DNA of 64,000 nucleotides. Origin: JANYGA01 sp031420415. GTDB taxonomy: Bacteria > Vulcanimicrobiota > Vulcanimicrobiia > Vulcanimicrobiales > Vulcanimicrobiaceae. The translations under genes and the position numbers were made by a program. Each line of letters starts with the position of its first letter. Position 1 is the stretch's first letter. The stretch is taken from assembly GCA_031420415.1 (NCBI GenBank), contig JANOMT010000002.1:47463-111462 (forward strand), read 5' to 3'. Below are positions 9,133-18,122 of this stretch, one piece after another. A model generated the notes under the pieces. That model did no database searches. It saw only the letters and a list, made by a program, of their open reading frames with translations, and was not told the origin of the DNA.

Positions 9133-10580
9133 TCGCCGCGCTCGTCATCGTCCCGATTCTCGCGGGACTCGGACTCTATCTCGTCCCGCGCTCGTCGGAA
9201 AATGTCGCGAAGTGGATCGCCGTCGCGATCGCCTTCGGCGCTTTCGCCGTCGCGATCTCGCAACGCGGTGCACCCGATGAATCGCTGCGCTGGCTCTCGC
9301 GCCCGTTCGTCGCGAACTTTCACGTCGGTCTCGGCACGGGTCCGAGCTTTTGGATCGTGCTGTTGCTCACGCTCTCGACGGGCTGCGCGCTCATGGTGAC
9401 GCGCGTGCCGCGCGCGCGCGATTTCATGGCGCAGATGCTCGTGTTGCTAGGCGCGATGACGGGCGTCTTTATCGCACGCGATCTCTTACTCTTCGCGCTC
9501 TTTTGGGATCTCATGTTGATCCCGGTCTTCATCACGCTCGTCGCCTGGTCGCCCACGAAATCGAGCGCGACGGCGTGGAAGTATCTCGTCTACAATCTCG
9601 TCGGCGGGCTCGCGCTTTTGCTCGCAACCGCAGCATACGGCATCGTCCAAGGTACGACCGACGTGATCGGCGTCGATCCCGCGAAACTTGCGACGATCTC
9701 CGATGCGTGGGCGCTGTGGATCTGTCTCGGATTCGGGTTTGCCTTTTTCATCAAGACGCCGGTCTGGCCACTGCATACGTGGATGCCTGATACCTACGCA
9801 GATTTACCGGCGCCGATGGTCGCGATCGTCAGCGCCGTCCAATCGAAGGCGGGTCTCTACGGGTTTATCGTGATCGGTCTCGCGCTCTTCCCGGGCGTGA
9901 TGCATGCGATCGCGCCCATCGCCTTCGCGCTCGGCCTCATCGCACTCGTGTACGGCGCGCTCGCAGCGCTCGTGCAAGACGATATCAAACGCGTCGTCGC
10001 GTACTCGTCGCTCTCGCACCTCGGGCTCATCATCCTCGCAATTTTTAGTTTTAGCCCGATTGCGATCGGCGGGGCGGTCGTCTACATCGTCGCGCACGGG
10101 CTCTTTAGTGCCGGTCTCTTCATCACGATCGGCGAAATCGAGGTGCGTGAAGATACGCGCTTACTCTCGCGTCTCGGTGGCCTCGGTGCTCGCAATCCCA
10201 GACTTGCGGGCGGACTCACGATCGTCGCGCTTGCCGCGCTTGGGTTGCCCGGGCTCTGCGGGTTTGCGGGCGAGATCCTCATCCTCACCGGGCTCTATCG
10301 CGCGGGATACGTGTGGCAGACGGTCGTCGCGCTCGTGCCGGTCGTTATCGCAGCGGCCTACATGCTGCGCGTCTTTCAAGGCGTGATGCACGGCCCCGAG
10401 CACGACGATCTGCCCGAGCGAGGGGATCTCTCGCTTCTCGAAGGCATCGCACTCGCACCGCTCGTCATCGCAATCGTGCTCTTGGGCATCAATCCGGGCC
10501 CGGTCACGCATTTAGATCAGCCGACGCGGAGCGTCGCAACGGCGGGTGCGCAACCGATGCTCGCGATCGTAAAGAAGTAA
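9129..10580 (+). CDS. nuoM: NADH-quinone oxidoreductase subunit M
   Basis: A 483-aa antiporter-like subunit (ND4). I start it at ATG 9129, overlapping the nuoL stop by four bases; the open frame extends upstream but that part is a shadow of nuoL. Conserved features are FAFFIKTPVWPLHTWMPDTY (~206-225), with the conserved TM Lys, and DIKRVVAYSSLSHLGLI (~285-301). Length is typical. It pumps protons in the membrane arm. Confidence 0.96.
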   Translation: MIAALVIVPILAGLGLYLVPRSSENVAKWIAVAIAFGAFAVAISQRGAPDESLRWLSRPFVANFHVGLGTGPSFWIVLLLTLSTGCALMVTRVPRARDFMAQMLVLLGAMTGVFIARDLLLFALFWDLMLIPVFITLVAWSPTKSSATAWKYLVYNLVGGLALLLATAAYGIVQGTTDVIGVDPAKLATISDAWALWICLGFGFAFFIKTPVWPLHTWMPDTYADLPAPMVAIVSAVQSKAGLYGFIVIGLALFPGVMHAIAPIAFALGLIALVYGALAALVQDDIKRVVAYSSLSHLGLIILAIFSFSPIAIGGAVVYIVAHGLFSAGLFITIGEIEVREDTRLLSRLGGLGARNPRLAGGLTIVALAALGLPGLCGFAGEILILTGLYRAGYVWQTVVALVPVVIAAAYMLRVFQGVMHGPEHDDLPERGDLSLLEGIALAPLVIAIVLLGINPGPVTHLDQPTRSVATAGAQPMLAIVKK

Positions 10581-10584
10581 ACCG

Positions 10585-12030
10585 ATGAACACGCCCCAAC
10601 TCGTCATTCCATACGGTTCGGCCGATTACGCGGCACTCGTCCCCACCTTCGTCGTCGCGGTGACGGCGCTCGTCGTTATCCTCGCCGATCTCCTGACGCC
10701 GAAGAAAGCGCGTCGGGCGGCAAATATCGCCGTCGGCATCATCGGTCTCGTCGTCGCGGGCGCGCTCGCGCTCCAGGGCTGGGGCCATCCGATCGCTGCG
10801 TTCGGCGGCGCCTTCGTCAACGGCGGGTTCGCGATCGTCTTCCAAGAGATCATCGTCGTCGCCGCCGTCTTCTCGTTGATGATGTCCTACGCGCTCGGGC
10901 GTGAAGATCAATCCGGCGGAGCGATCGCGCTGATGCTCTGGAGTGCGAGCGGCGCGATGCTCATGGCGGGCGCATCGAATCTGTTGACGATTTTTTTGGG
11001 CATCGAATTGCTCTCACTCGCGCTCTATTGCCTGTGCGCGATGTCGTCGCGCTCGGGCGCGCGCGAATCGGCGCTCAAGTACTTGATCTTATCCTCGACG
11101 GCGTCGGGCTTCTTGCTCTACGGCATGGCGTTGCTCTTCGGCGCGACGGGAAGCGTAGCGCTCTCCGCACTTGCGAATCCGCCCGTGTCGAGCGCACTCT
11201 TCGATATCGGCGCGGGTATGTTTCTCATCGGCATCTGCTTCAAGCTGAGCCTCGTGCCGTTTCATGTGTGGACGCCCGACGTCTACGAAGGTGCGCCGCT
11301 CCCCGTCACCGCGTTCATGAGCGTCGTCACGAAAGCCGGAACGCTCGCGGTGCTCGCGCGCTTCGCGTATGCGGCATTGCCCTCAGCGCACGGCCAGGCG
11401 ATGATGTTGCCCGTCTGGATCGTCGCGGCGCTCTCGATGATCGTCGGCAACGTCGCCGCGCTCGCGCAGACCGATATCAAGCGTCTCCTCGCGTACTCGG
11501 GTATCGCGCAACTCGGCTATATCGTCGCTTCGCTCGCGGGCACGACGGCCTTCGGCCTACGGTACGCGATCTTCTATCTCGGTGCGTACACGTTCATGAA
11601 TCTCGGCGCGTTCGCGGTCGTCGCGTTGCTCTCGCGCAATCACGACGAAGGCTCGCAGCTCAGCTCGTTCAACGGGCTCGGTTATCGCCAGCCGGTACTC
11701 GCCGGGGCGATGACGTTCTTTCTTCTCTCGCTTGCGGGCTTGCCGCCGACAGCCGGATTCACCGGGAAGATCCTCATTCTCGCGAGCGCTGTAAATGCGG
11801 GCTTCGTTTGGCTCGCCGCACTGCTCGTCGTCGGCACGGCGATCTCGGTTTACGTGTACTTCAAAATCGTGCGCGCGATGTACGCGCAGACCACGGGCGC
11901 ACCGATCCGTCGCGCCGTCGTTCCGGCAAGCGCGCTGCCGTGGGCGTGCGTCGCCCTCTGCGCGGTCGCGACGCTCGTGCTCGGGTTCTATCCGATCGCT
12001 CCGAGCGACGTCTTGCCACTCGTGAAGTAG
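10585..12030 (+). CDS. nuoN: NADH-quinone oxidoreductase subunit N
   Basis: A 481-aa third antiporter-like subunit (ND2), with 13-14 predicted helices. Family motifs include FLGIELLSLALYCLCAM (~137-153), CFKLSLVPFHVWTPDVYEGA (~217-236) and DIKRLLAYSGIAQLGYIVAS (~299-318). It starts four bases after nuoM and is the last nuo gene here. No terminator is obvious after it, and the next gene follows almost at once. Confidence 0.96.
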   Translation: MNTPQLVIPYGSADYAALVPTFVVAVTALVVILADLLTPKKARRAANIAVGIIGLVVAGALALQGWGHPIAAFGGAFVNGGFAIVFQEIIVVAAVFSLMMSYALGREDQSGGAIALMLWSASGAMLMAGASNLLTIFLGIELLSLALYCLCAMSSRSGARESALKYLILSSTASGFLLYGMALLFGATGSVALSALANPPVSSALFDIGAGMFLIGICFKLSLVPFHVWTPDVYEGAPLPVTAFMSVVTKAGTLAVLARFAYAALPSAHGQAMMLPVWIVAALSMIVGNVAALAQTDIKRLLAYSGIAQLGYIVASLAGTTAFGLRYAIFYLGAYTFMNLGAFAVVALLSRNHDEGSQLSSFNGLGYRQPVLAGAMTFFLLSLAGLPPTAGFTGKILILASAVNAGFVWLAALLVVGTAISVYVYFKIVRAMYAQTTGAPIRRAVVPASALPWACVALCAVATLVLGFYPIAPSDVLPLVK

Positions 12031-12053
12031 GCGGTATCAAGCACCGTCTCTTC

Positions 12054-12854
12054 GTGCCTACCGCGAGTCGCCTCGTGAGTGATCGGGCACCGTTGGTCGT
12101 CGCCCTCCATGGCTGCACCCAAACCGCGAGCGATTTTGCCGCCGGGACGCGTTTCGATTCCGTCGCCGAACGCGTTGGCGCCTACGTGGTCTATCCCGAA
12201 CAAAACCTTGGCGATAATCCGAATCGCTGTTGGAACTGGTATCTCGAGCAACACCAACGCCGCGACGCGGGCGAACCCGCGCAGATTCTTTCACTCGTGA
12301 ACGATCTCGTCGCGCGTCACCCGATCGATCGCAATCGTATCTTCGTGGCGGGCCTCTCGGCGGGCGGCGCGCTCGCGGCGATTCTCGCCGAACAAGCACC
12401 CGACGTCTTCGCAGCCGTCGGGATCGTCGCGGGCGTCGCGCTACACGCAAGTCACGACGTGCCATCGGCTTTCAACGCGATGCGCGGCCGTGTCGCACGT
12501 GGCGATCTCGATGCGCTCATCGCCGATGCCGCGAACCGCGCGTCCGATTACGGGCGGATCCGCATCTCGATCTGGTCGGGCAAACGCGATCGCCTCGTCG
12601 TGCCGGAGAACGCGCTTGTGCTCACCGAGCAGTTCCGTGCGTTGCTCGGCATCGCGGGCGACGGCAATCACGAATCGCTCGATGGCAACGACGTCGCGCG
12701 TTATCGCGATCCCGCCGGTCGCGTGCGCGTGGAAACGTGGACGATCGGCGAGATGGGTCACGCGTGGAGCGGCGGTAGTTTCCGCGGCTCGCACACGTAT
12801 CCACGCGGCCCGCGCGCGAGCGACGAACTGATGACGTTTTTTCTCGACGCGTGA
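12054..12854 (+). CDS. PHB-depolymerase/LpqC-type alpha/beta-hydrolase esterase
   Basis: A ~266-aa serine esterase of the polyhydroxybutyrate depolymerase-like group (feruloyl or acetyl esterases, often secreted). It shows the oxyanion segment LHGCTQ (~19-24), nucleophile elbow GLSAGG (Ser ~102), an Asp in SGKRDRLV and the catalytic His in MGHAWSGG near the C-terminus. The start is uncertain. Recognisable homology (KHRLFVPT) begins a few codons before the first plausible start, GTG 12054, and no ATG is available; the gene might begin inside the end of nuoN. No signal peptide can be assigned with this start. Co-transcription with nuo is likely from spacing alone. Confidence 0.8.
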   Translation: MPTASRLVSDRAPLVVALHGCTQTASDFAAGTRFDSVAERVGAYVVYPEQNLGDNPNRCWNWYLEQHQRRDAGEPAQILSLVNDLVARHPIDRNRIFVAGLSAGGALAAILAEQAPDVFAAVGIVAGVALHASHDVPSAFNAMRGRVARGDLDALIADAANRASDYGRIRISIWSGKRDRLVVPENALVLTEQFRALLGIAGDGNHESLDGNDVARYRDPAGRVRVETWTIGEMGHAWSGGSFRGSHTYPRGPRASDELMTFFLDA

Positions 12855-12978
12855 AAGGCGCAAGCGTTTGCCGACACGGTGATCGCGGTACGGCTCTATC
12901 GCCTCGTCTTCGTGCATCCGATCGGTGACGAGAACCCCTCACAGCCGACCGTTGAATGATCGCGTAAAGGAAAGCACC

Positions 12979-15273
12979 ATGCTCGAGATCACAAACGATA
13001 AGACCGATACCACAACCTTTGAAATGACGGGCCAATGCCCGTTCGGGGGCGACCGCATCGGTGGCGCGTCGGGCACGCCGCCGACGCTGTCGGACTGGTA
13101 TCCCAACCGGCTCAAGGTCGAGCTGCTCCATCAGAACGGACCGCAGGCTAATCCGCTGGGGGACGATTTCGATTATGCCGCAGCTTTCAACGCGATCGAC
13201 TTCGCCGCGCTCAAGGGGGAGATCAAGACCTTTCTTACCTCGTCGGTTCCGTGGTGGCCGTCCGACTATGGAAACTATGGCCCGCAGATGATCCGCATGG
13301 CGTGGCACGCTGCCGGCACCTATCGCATCGCCGACGGGCGCGGCGGCGCCGGCGAAGCGTTACAGCGTTTCGCGCCAATCAACAGTTGGTGGGATAACGG
13401 CAACACCGACAAGTCACGTCGTTTGCTCTGGCCGATCAAGCAGAAATATGGCAGCGCGCTGTCGTGGGGCGACCTGATGGTTTTGACGGGCAATTGCGCG
13501 CTCGAAATTATGGGCTTCCCGACGTACGGCTTCGGTGGCGGCCGGCGCGACGCATGGGAGGCCGACACGGGAACGTACTGGGGTCCCGAAGTCTGGGATC
13601 CTAAAAACGTCACTTCGTTCGACAGTATGGTGATGCGCGACGAGCGCTGGCGTGGACGGAACGGTGATGCAGACTACGATCTGGAAAATCCGCTGGGCGC
13701 GACCCATCAGGCGCTCATCTACGTCAATCCGGAAGGACCGTATGCGAACGGCGATCCGCAGGGGTCGGCGCATGACATCCGCATTTCTTTCAGCCGTATG
13801 GCGATGAACGACGAAGAAACGGTCGCCCTGATCGCCGGCGGACACGCGTTCGGCAAGAGTCACGGCCAAGTCCCGGCAAAGGAAATCGGGCCGCCGCCTG
13901 AGATCGCGCCGATCGAGGCGATGGGCCTCGGCTGGCACAATCCGCGGGGCACGGGTTTCGCCGAAAACACGATGACGAATGGCATCGAAGGTAGCTGGAC
14001 TCCCGATCCGACGCAATGGGATAACCGATACCTCGAAAATCTCTTCACATTCGATTGGGTGCAGACGAAAAGCCCGGCCGGTGCGCTGCAATGGACCCCG
14101 GCCGATCCCACGGCACCGAAGACGCCCGACGCCCATGTTCCGGGCAAGACGGATGCCCTCATGATGATGACCACCGACATCGCCTTGAAAGTCGATCCGG
14201 CCTATCGCGCGGTCTGCGAGAAGTTTCTCGGCGACTTCGATGCCTTCACCCAAGCCTTTTCCAAGGCGTGGTACAAGTTAACCCACCGCGACATGGGTCC
14301 GCGCGAGCGCTACCTCGGTCCTGAGAAGCGCAATGAGAACGGCCTGTTGTGGCAGGATCCGATTCCGCCGCTCGATCGCGATCCGATTGGCGAGCGGGAG
14401 GTCCATGTGCTGAAGCGGGCCATTATGACAACGGGTGCTTCGGTATCGGACCTCGTCTTCACCGCATTTTCCGCAGCGGCCACCTATCGCGATAGCGATA
14501 AGCGTGGCGGCCCGAACGGCGGGCGACTGGCGCTCGCGCCGCAGAAGGACTGGGCCGTCAACAAACGCGCCATTCCCGTGGTCGCGGCCCTCAAAGGCGT
14601 TATGGCGGACTTCAATGGGAAGCAGTCGGATGGCAAGGGAGTGTCACTTGCCGATCTGATCGTGCTCGGCGGCTGCGCGGCGATCGAGAAAGCCGCCGCC
14701 GATGCGGGTTCCGAGATCCTCGTGCCGTTCACGCCGGGTCGGCGCGACACGACGCAGGACCTTACCGACGTCGAGATGTTCACGTGGCTCAAGCCGGTGG
14801 TCGACGGGTTCCGTAACTATACCGATGACAAGTTCTCGTCAATGACGCACGATGTTGCGCCGGAGGAGCTGTTTCTCGATAAGGCACAACTTCTGGCGCT
14901 CACGGCTCCCGAATGGGTGGCGCTCGTCGGTGGCCTCCGTGTCATGGGCGCGAACTACGACGGATCGGCGAGCGGCGTTTTTACCGATCGGGTCGGCGTC
15001 CTCTCGAACGACTTTTTCACCGTGCTGACCAGCATGGAGTACGAGTGGAAGAAGGCGGACGAAACGGGCATGACCTTTTCGCTCGACGACCGCGCGACGG
15101 GTAAACCGCGTTTCAAAGCGACGCGAAACGATCTCGTTTTCGGCTCCAATAGTCAGCTTCGCGCTGTTGCCGAAGTGTATGCCGGTAGCGACGGACACGC
15201 GCGGTTTATTCGGGACTTCGTCAAAGTCTGGGACAAAGTCATGATGCTCGATAGGTACGACGTCCGGATCTGA
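12979..15273 (+). CDS. katG: Catalase-peroxidase
   Basis: A 764-aa bifunctional haem enzyme that removes hydrogen peroxide. The distal triad is R106, W109 and H110 (IRMAWHAAGTYR) and the proximal haem ligand is H289 (AGGHAFGKSHG). The Met-Tyr-Trp adduct residues W109, Y248 (LIYVNPEGP) and M315 (AMGLGW) are all present, so catalase activity is expected. A second, degenerate peroxidase domain follows. ATG 12979 is chosen because AAAGGAAAG lies just upstream. Leucine codons are CTG about as often as CTC, unlike flanking genes, which hints at acquisition. Confidence 0.96.
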   Translation: MLEITNDKTDTTTFEMTGQCPFGGDRIGGASGTPPTLSDWYPNRLKVELLHQNGPQANPLGDDFDYAAAFNAIDFAALKGEIKTFLTSSVPWWPSDYGNYGPQMIRMAWHAAGTYRIADGRGGAGEALQRFAPINSWWDNGNTDKSRRLLWPIKQKYGSALSWGDLMVLTGNCALEIMGFPTYGFGGGRRDAWEADTGTYWGPEVWDPKNVTSFDSMVMRDERWRGRNGDADYDLENPLGATHQALIYVNPEGPYANGDPQGSAHDIRISFSRMAMNDEETVALIAGGHAFGKSHGQVPAKEIGPPPEIAPIEAMGLGWHNPRGTGFAENTMTNGIEGSWTPDPTQWDNRYLENLFTFDWVQTKSPAGALQWTPADPTAPKTPDAHVPGKTDALMMMTTDIALKVDPAYRAVCEKFLGDFDAFTQAFSKAWYKLTHRDMGPRERYLGPEKRNENGLLWQDPIPPLDRDPIGEREVHVLKRAIMTTGASVSDLVFTAFSAAATYRDSDKRGGPNGGRLALAPQKDWAVNKRAIPVVAALKGVMADFNGKQSDGKGVSLADLIVLGGCAAIEKAAADAGSEILVPFTPGRRDTTQDLTDVEMFTWLKPVVDGFRNYTDDKFSSMTHDVAPEELFLDKAQLLALTAPEWVALVGGLRVMGANYDGSASGVFTDRVGVLSNDFFTVLTSMEYEWKKADETGMTFSLDDRATGKPRFKATRNDLVFGSNSQLRAVAEVYAGSDGHARFIRDFVKVWDKVMMLDRYDVRI

Positions 15274-15307
15274 TTCGCACCACGGGGGCGTTCCTCGATA
15301 CCGGCGT

Positions 15308-16309
15308 TTAACGCACCACTTCGAAGCCGAGTCGATCGAGCATCTCGAAATCGTCGGAATCGCTGCGTCCTTTGGTCGTTAAGTAGTTTCCGAGGATGAG
15401 CCCGCTCGCGCCGCCCTGCATGCCGAGATCTTGGAGACCGCGCAACGTGATCTCGCGGCCACCCGCAAAGCGGATGAGCGCGCTCGGGAGCGCCAGGCGC
15501 GCCATCGCGACGTAGCGGAGCGCTTCCATCGGTTCCATCACGCTGCGATCGGCAAAGGGCGTGCCCGGCCGCGGATCGAGAAAATTGATCGGGACTTCGG
15601 TCGGTTCGAGTGCCTGGAGCGCGCAGAGAAAATCGATGCGATCCTCCATCGTCTCGCCCATGCCGATGATGCCACCGCAACAGAGCTCGAGACCCGCGCG
15701 TCGCACGCGTTCGCACGTTTCGTAGCGTTCGGCATAGGTATGCGTCGTGCAGACCGAGGGAAAGTACCGTTCCGAACTTTCGAGATTGTGATTGACCTTG
15801 TCGACGCCGACCTCGGCGAGAATCGCAAGGTGCGCGTCGGTGAGGATTCCGAGTGAGACCGCGACCTCCAGCGGCGTCGTCGCTTTGATGACGCGCACCG
15901 CTTCGGCAACGCGCAAGAGCAGCGCGTTGGATGGGCCGCGGACCGCAACGACGATACAAAATTCCCCCGCACCGCGCGCGAGCGCTTCGTTCGCCGCGCC
16001 CACGAATTCGTCGACTGTTTTGAGTGGCTCGGGATTCACGTCACTTGCGAAACGCGCGCTCTGCGAGCAGAAGTGGCAGTCTTCGGAACAGCCGCCTTTC
16101 TTCGCGTTATAGATCACTTCGACGTACGCGCGTTGGCCGCAGTAGTGGTCGCGCACTTCGGAAGCGAGGCCGAGCAGCGCTTCGATCTGATCCGACGGAA
16201 GCGTGCTCATCGTGACGAGTTCGTCGCGGCGGAGCGGGCGACGGTCGACGATGAGGGTGCGGCGTGCGGCATCGAGGGCGGGATGCATACGATCGATCTC
16301 CAGGGTCAA
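15308..16309 (-). CDS. bioB: Biotin synthase
   Basis: A 333-aa radical-SAM enzyme converting dethiobiotin to biotin. The [4Fe-4S]/SAM motif is C74-x3-C78-x2-C81 (GCSEDCHFCSQSA), and residues for the second [2Fe-2S] cluster lie in the CCGGIIGMGE and FAGGREI regions. The TTG start at 16309 overlaps the bioD stop. An ATG seven codons later (16288) is the alternative. It is last in the bioA-F-D-B operon and ends tail-to-tail with katG, 34 bp apart. Confidence 0.96.
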   Translation of the reverse strand: MTLEIDRMHPALDAARRTLIVDRRPLRRDELVTMSTLPSDQIEALLGLASEVRDHYCGQRAYVEVIYNAKKGGCSEDCHFCSQSARFASDVNPEPLKTVDEFVGAANEALARGAGEFCIVVAVRGPSNALLLRVAEAVRVIKATTPLEVAVSLGILTDAHLAILAEVGVDKVNHNLESSERYFPSVCTTHTYAERYETCERVRRAGLELCCGGIIGMGETMEDRIDFLCALQALEPTEVPINFLDPRPGTPFADRSVMEPMEALRYVAMARLALPSALIRFAGGREITLRGLQDLGMQGGASGLILGNYLTTKGRSDSDDFEMLDRLGFEVVR

Positions 16310-17022
16310 CGGATGAAGGTCATGGCGCCCGCGGCTCGGGCGACGCTACGAGCGGCATCGCCATCGAAGGGCACGTGCACGATGTGCGGTTTCCCCGTTC
16401 CCGACGTGCTCGGATGGCGCGCGGTCGCGAGGTTGCGTGGAATCTTCGCGGTCAGCACGCGTTCCACTTGGCCACGGTACGCGGGATCGAGGGTACCCCA
16501 CGGCTCGGTCAGCACGATGCACGGCACGATCGCCGACCGCGCCGCGAGATATGCGAGGGTGAGGATCGCGTGATTGAGGCAGCCGAGCCGCAAACCGACG
16601 ACGAGAATCGTCTCGACGCGAGCGAGGTGCGCGACGTCGTCGAGCGATTCGTCGGCGTTGAGCGGCACCGCGGCACCGCCCGAGCCTTCGATCACGAGAT
16701 CGCCGTCGATGCGATCGAGTTCGTTTGCGACATCGATCGCGACCAGGGGGGTGCGGTTGGCGACGAGCGCGGCAGTCCAGGGATCGGCCGGTTCGCGAAA
16801 GCGATAGAGTTCGCGACTCGCGCACGGGACGAGGCCCGCGGCTTCACGCGCGTCGCCCGGTTCGTTCGCATCGACGCCCGTCTGCACGAGCTTGACGATG
16901 GTGACGCCGCCTCGCTCGCCTTCCGCGTGCCTATGCGACACGAGCGCGTGCGCGATCGCCGCGGTCACGCGCGTTTTCCCGACGCCGGTATCGGTGCCGG
17001 TGATATAGTAACGCGCGCTCAT
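16306..17022 (-). CDS. bioD: ATP-dependent dethiobiotin synthetase
   Basis: A 238-aa ATPase that carboxylates and closes the ring of 7,8-diaminopelargonate. The P-loop GTDTGVGKT is at residues 9-17; VIEGSGGAAVPL (~110) is the conserved substrate-site loop with Glu-Gly-Ala/Gly. The ATG (17022) overlaps the bioF stop (ATGA), and its own stop overlaps the bioB start. Confidence 0.95.
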   Translation of the reverse strand: MSARYYITGTDTGVGKTRVTAAIAHALVSHRHAEGERGGVTIVKLVQTGVDANEPGDAREAAGLVPCASRELYRFREPADPWTAALVANRTPLVAIDVANELDRIDGDLVIEGSGGAAVPLNADESLDDVAHLARVETILVVGLRLGCLNHAILTLAYLAARSAIVPCIVLTEPWGTLDPAYRGQVERVLTAKIPRNLATARHPSTSGTGKPHIVHVPFDGDAARSVARAAGAMTFIR

Positions 17023-18122
17023 TGCGTCGTAACGAGTGCCGCCGCGAGCGCGCGTGCGAACGCCCGGATATCGGCATGCGTGTGATCGCTCCGCAGCGCC
17101 ACGCGTAGTTGCGATTCGCCGCGCGGGACGGTTGGCGGGCGAATTGCGGGCGCGAAGATGCCGCGCGCTTCGAGATCGCGCCCGATCGCGAGCGCGACGG
17201 CGGCATCGCCGATGGGAATCGGCACGATCGGCCCGTCGCTTGCGGGCACGGCGATGCCGATTGCGGCGAGTTCGGCGACGAGCGCGCGTGCGTGGGCGCG
17301 AATCACCGCGCGACGCGCGTCACCGTCGTCGCTTGCGACGTGCGCGAGTGCGACGCGTAGCGCGCTCGCCAGTGCCGGTGGCATCGCCGTATCGAATACG
17401 AATGTGCGGGCTGCCGTCGCCAGATAGGCGATCGCATCACGCATGCCCGCCACGAAGCCGCCCGCACCGCCGAGGGCTTTGGAGAGCGTGCCGATCACGA
17501 CGATGCGCGGATCGGGGAACGGCGCGCAGAATCCCGCGCCGCGGGGCCCCGCGACCCCGAGCGCGTGCGCTTCGTCGACGACGAGAATGTCGCTCGGCCC
17601 GAGCTTGGCGAGCATCGCTCCGATATCGACGCGCGTGCCCGTCATACCGAAAAGCGATTCGGTCACGACCATCGTCGGGACGCGGCGATCCGGCACGTAG
17701 GCGTCGTGCGCGTAGATGCTGCGTGGCACACTCGTCAACCGCACCGCATCGATCGCGCATGCGTGATTGCGTTGGTCGCTTGCGATCGCTTCGACGAACG
17801 GTGCGAGTGTGACGATCGCGCCGAGCACCGCGAGATATCCCGACGAGAAAAGGAGCGCGCGTTCGCGTCCCGTCCACGCCGCAAGATCGGCTTCGAGCGC
17901 GACGTGCTCGGGGTGCGCGCCCGAGAGCAAACGCGACCCGCCCGAACCGACGCGTTGCGCCGCATGCAGTGCCGCGAGGATGGCGGGCTCGCGCGCCATC
18001 CCGAGATAGTCGTTGGATGAGAAGTCGATCGCATCCGCGGGTACGGCCGCGCGCACGTCGCGCAGGAGCGAGCGTTTGGCAAGATCGTCGACCGTGAAGC
18101 GAATGCGATCGAGATAGCTCAC
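17019..18122 (-). CDS. bioF: 8-amino-7-oxononanoate synthase
   Basis: A 367-aa PLP enzyme of the alpha-oxoamine synthase family, joining pimeloyl thioester and alanine. PLP-binding D183 and H186 lie in VVDEAHALGV, and the Schiff-base K215 is in GTLSKALGGAGG. The frame is open far upstream inside bioA, but the real start is GTG 18122, which overlaps the bioA TGA as GTGA and gives the standard N-terminus with FSSNDYLG at ~34. Confidence 0.95.
   Translation of the reverse strand: MSYLDRIRFTVDDLAKRSLLRDVRAAVPADAIDFSSNDYLGMAREPAILAALHAAQRVGSGGSRLLSGAHPEHVALEADLAAWTGRERALLFSSGYLAVLGAIVTLAPFVEAIASDQRNHACAIDAVRLTSVPRSIYAHDAYVPDRRVPTMVVTESLFGMTGTRVDIGAMLAKLGPSDILVVDEAHALGVAGPRGAGFCAPFPDPRIVVIGTLSKALGGAGGFVAGMRDAIAYLATAARTFVFDTAMPPALASALRVALAHVASDDGDARRAVIRAHARALVAELAAIGIAVPASDGPIVPIPIGDAAVALAIGRDLEARGIFAPAIRPPTVPRGESQLRVALRSDHTHADIRAFARALAAALVTTQ

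Noticed and set aside
11028..12030. Long upstream extension of the esterase reading frame inside nuoN
   Set aside because: Arg-rich, no homology, fully covered by nuoN in another frame. Only the part after the nuoN stop is esterase.
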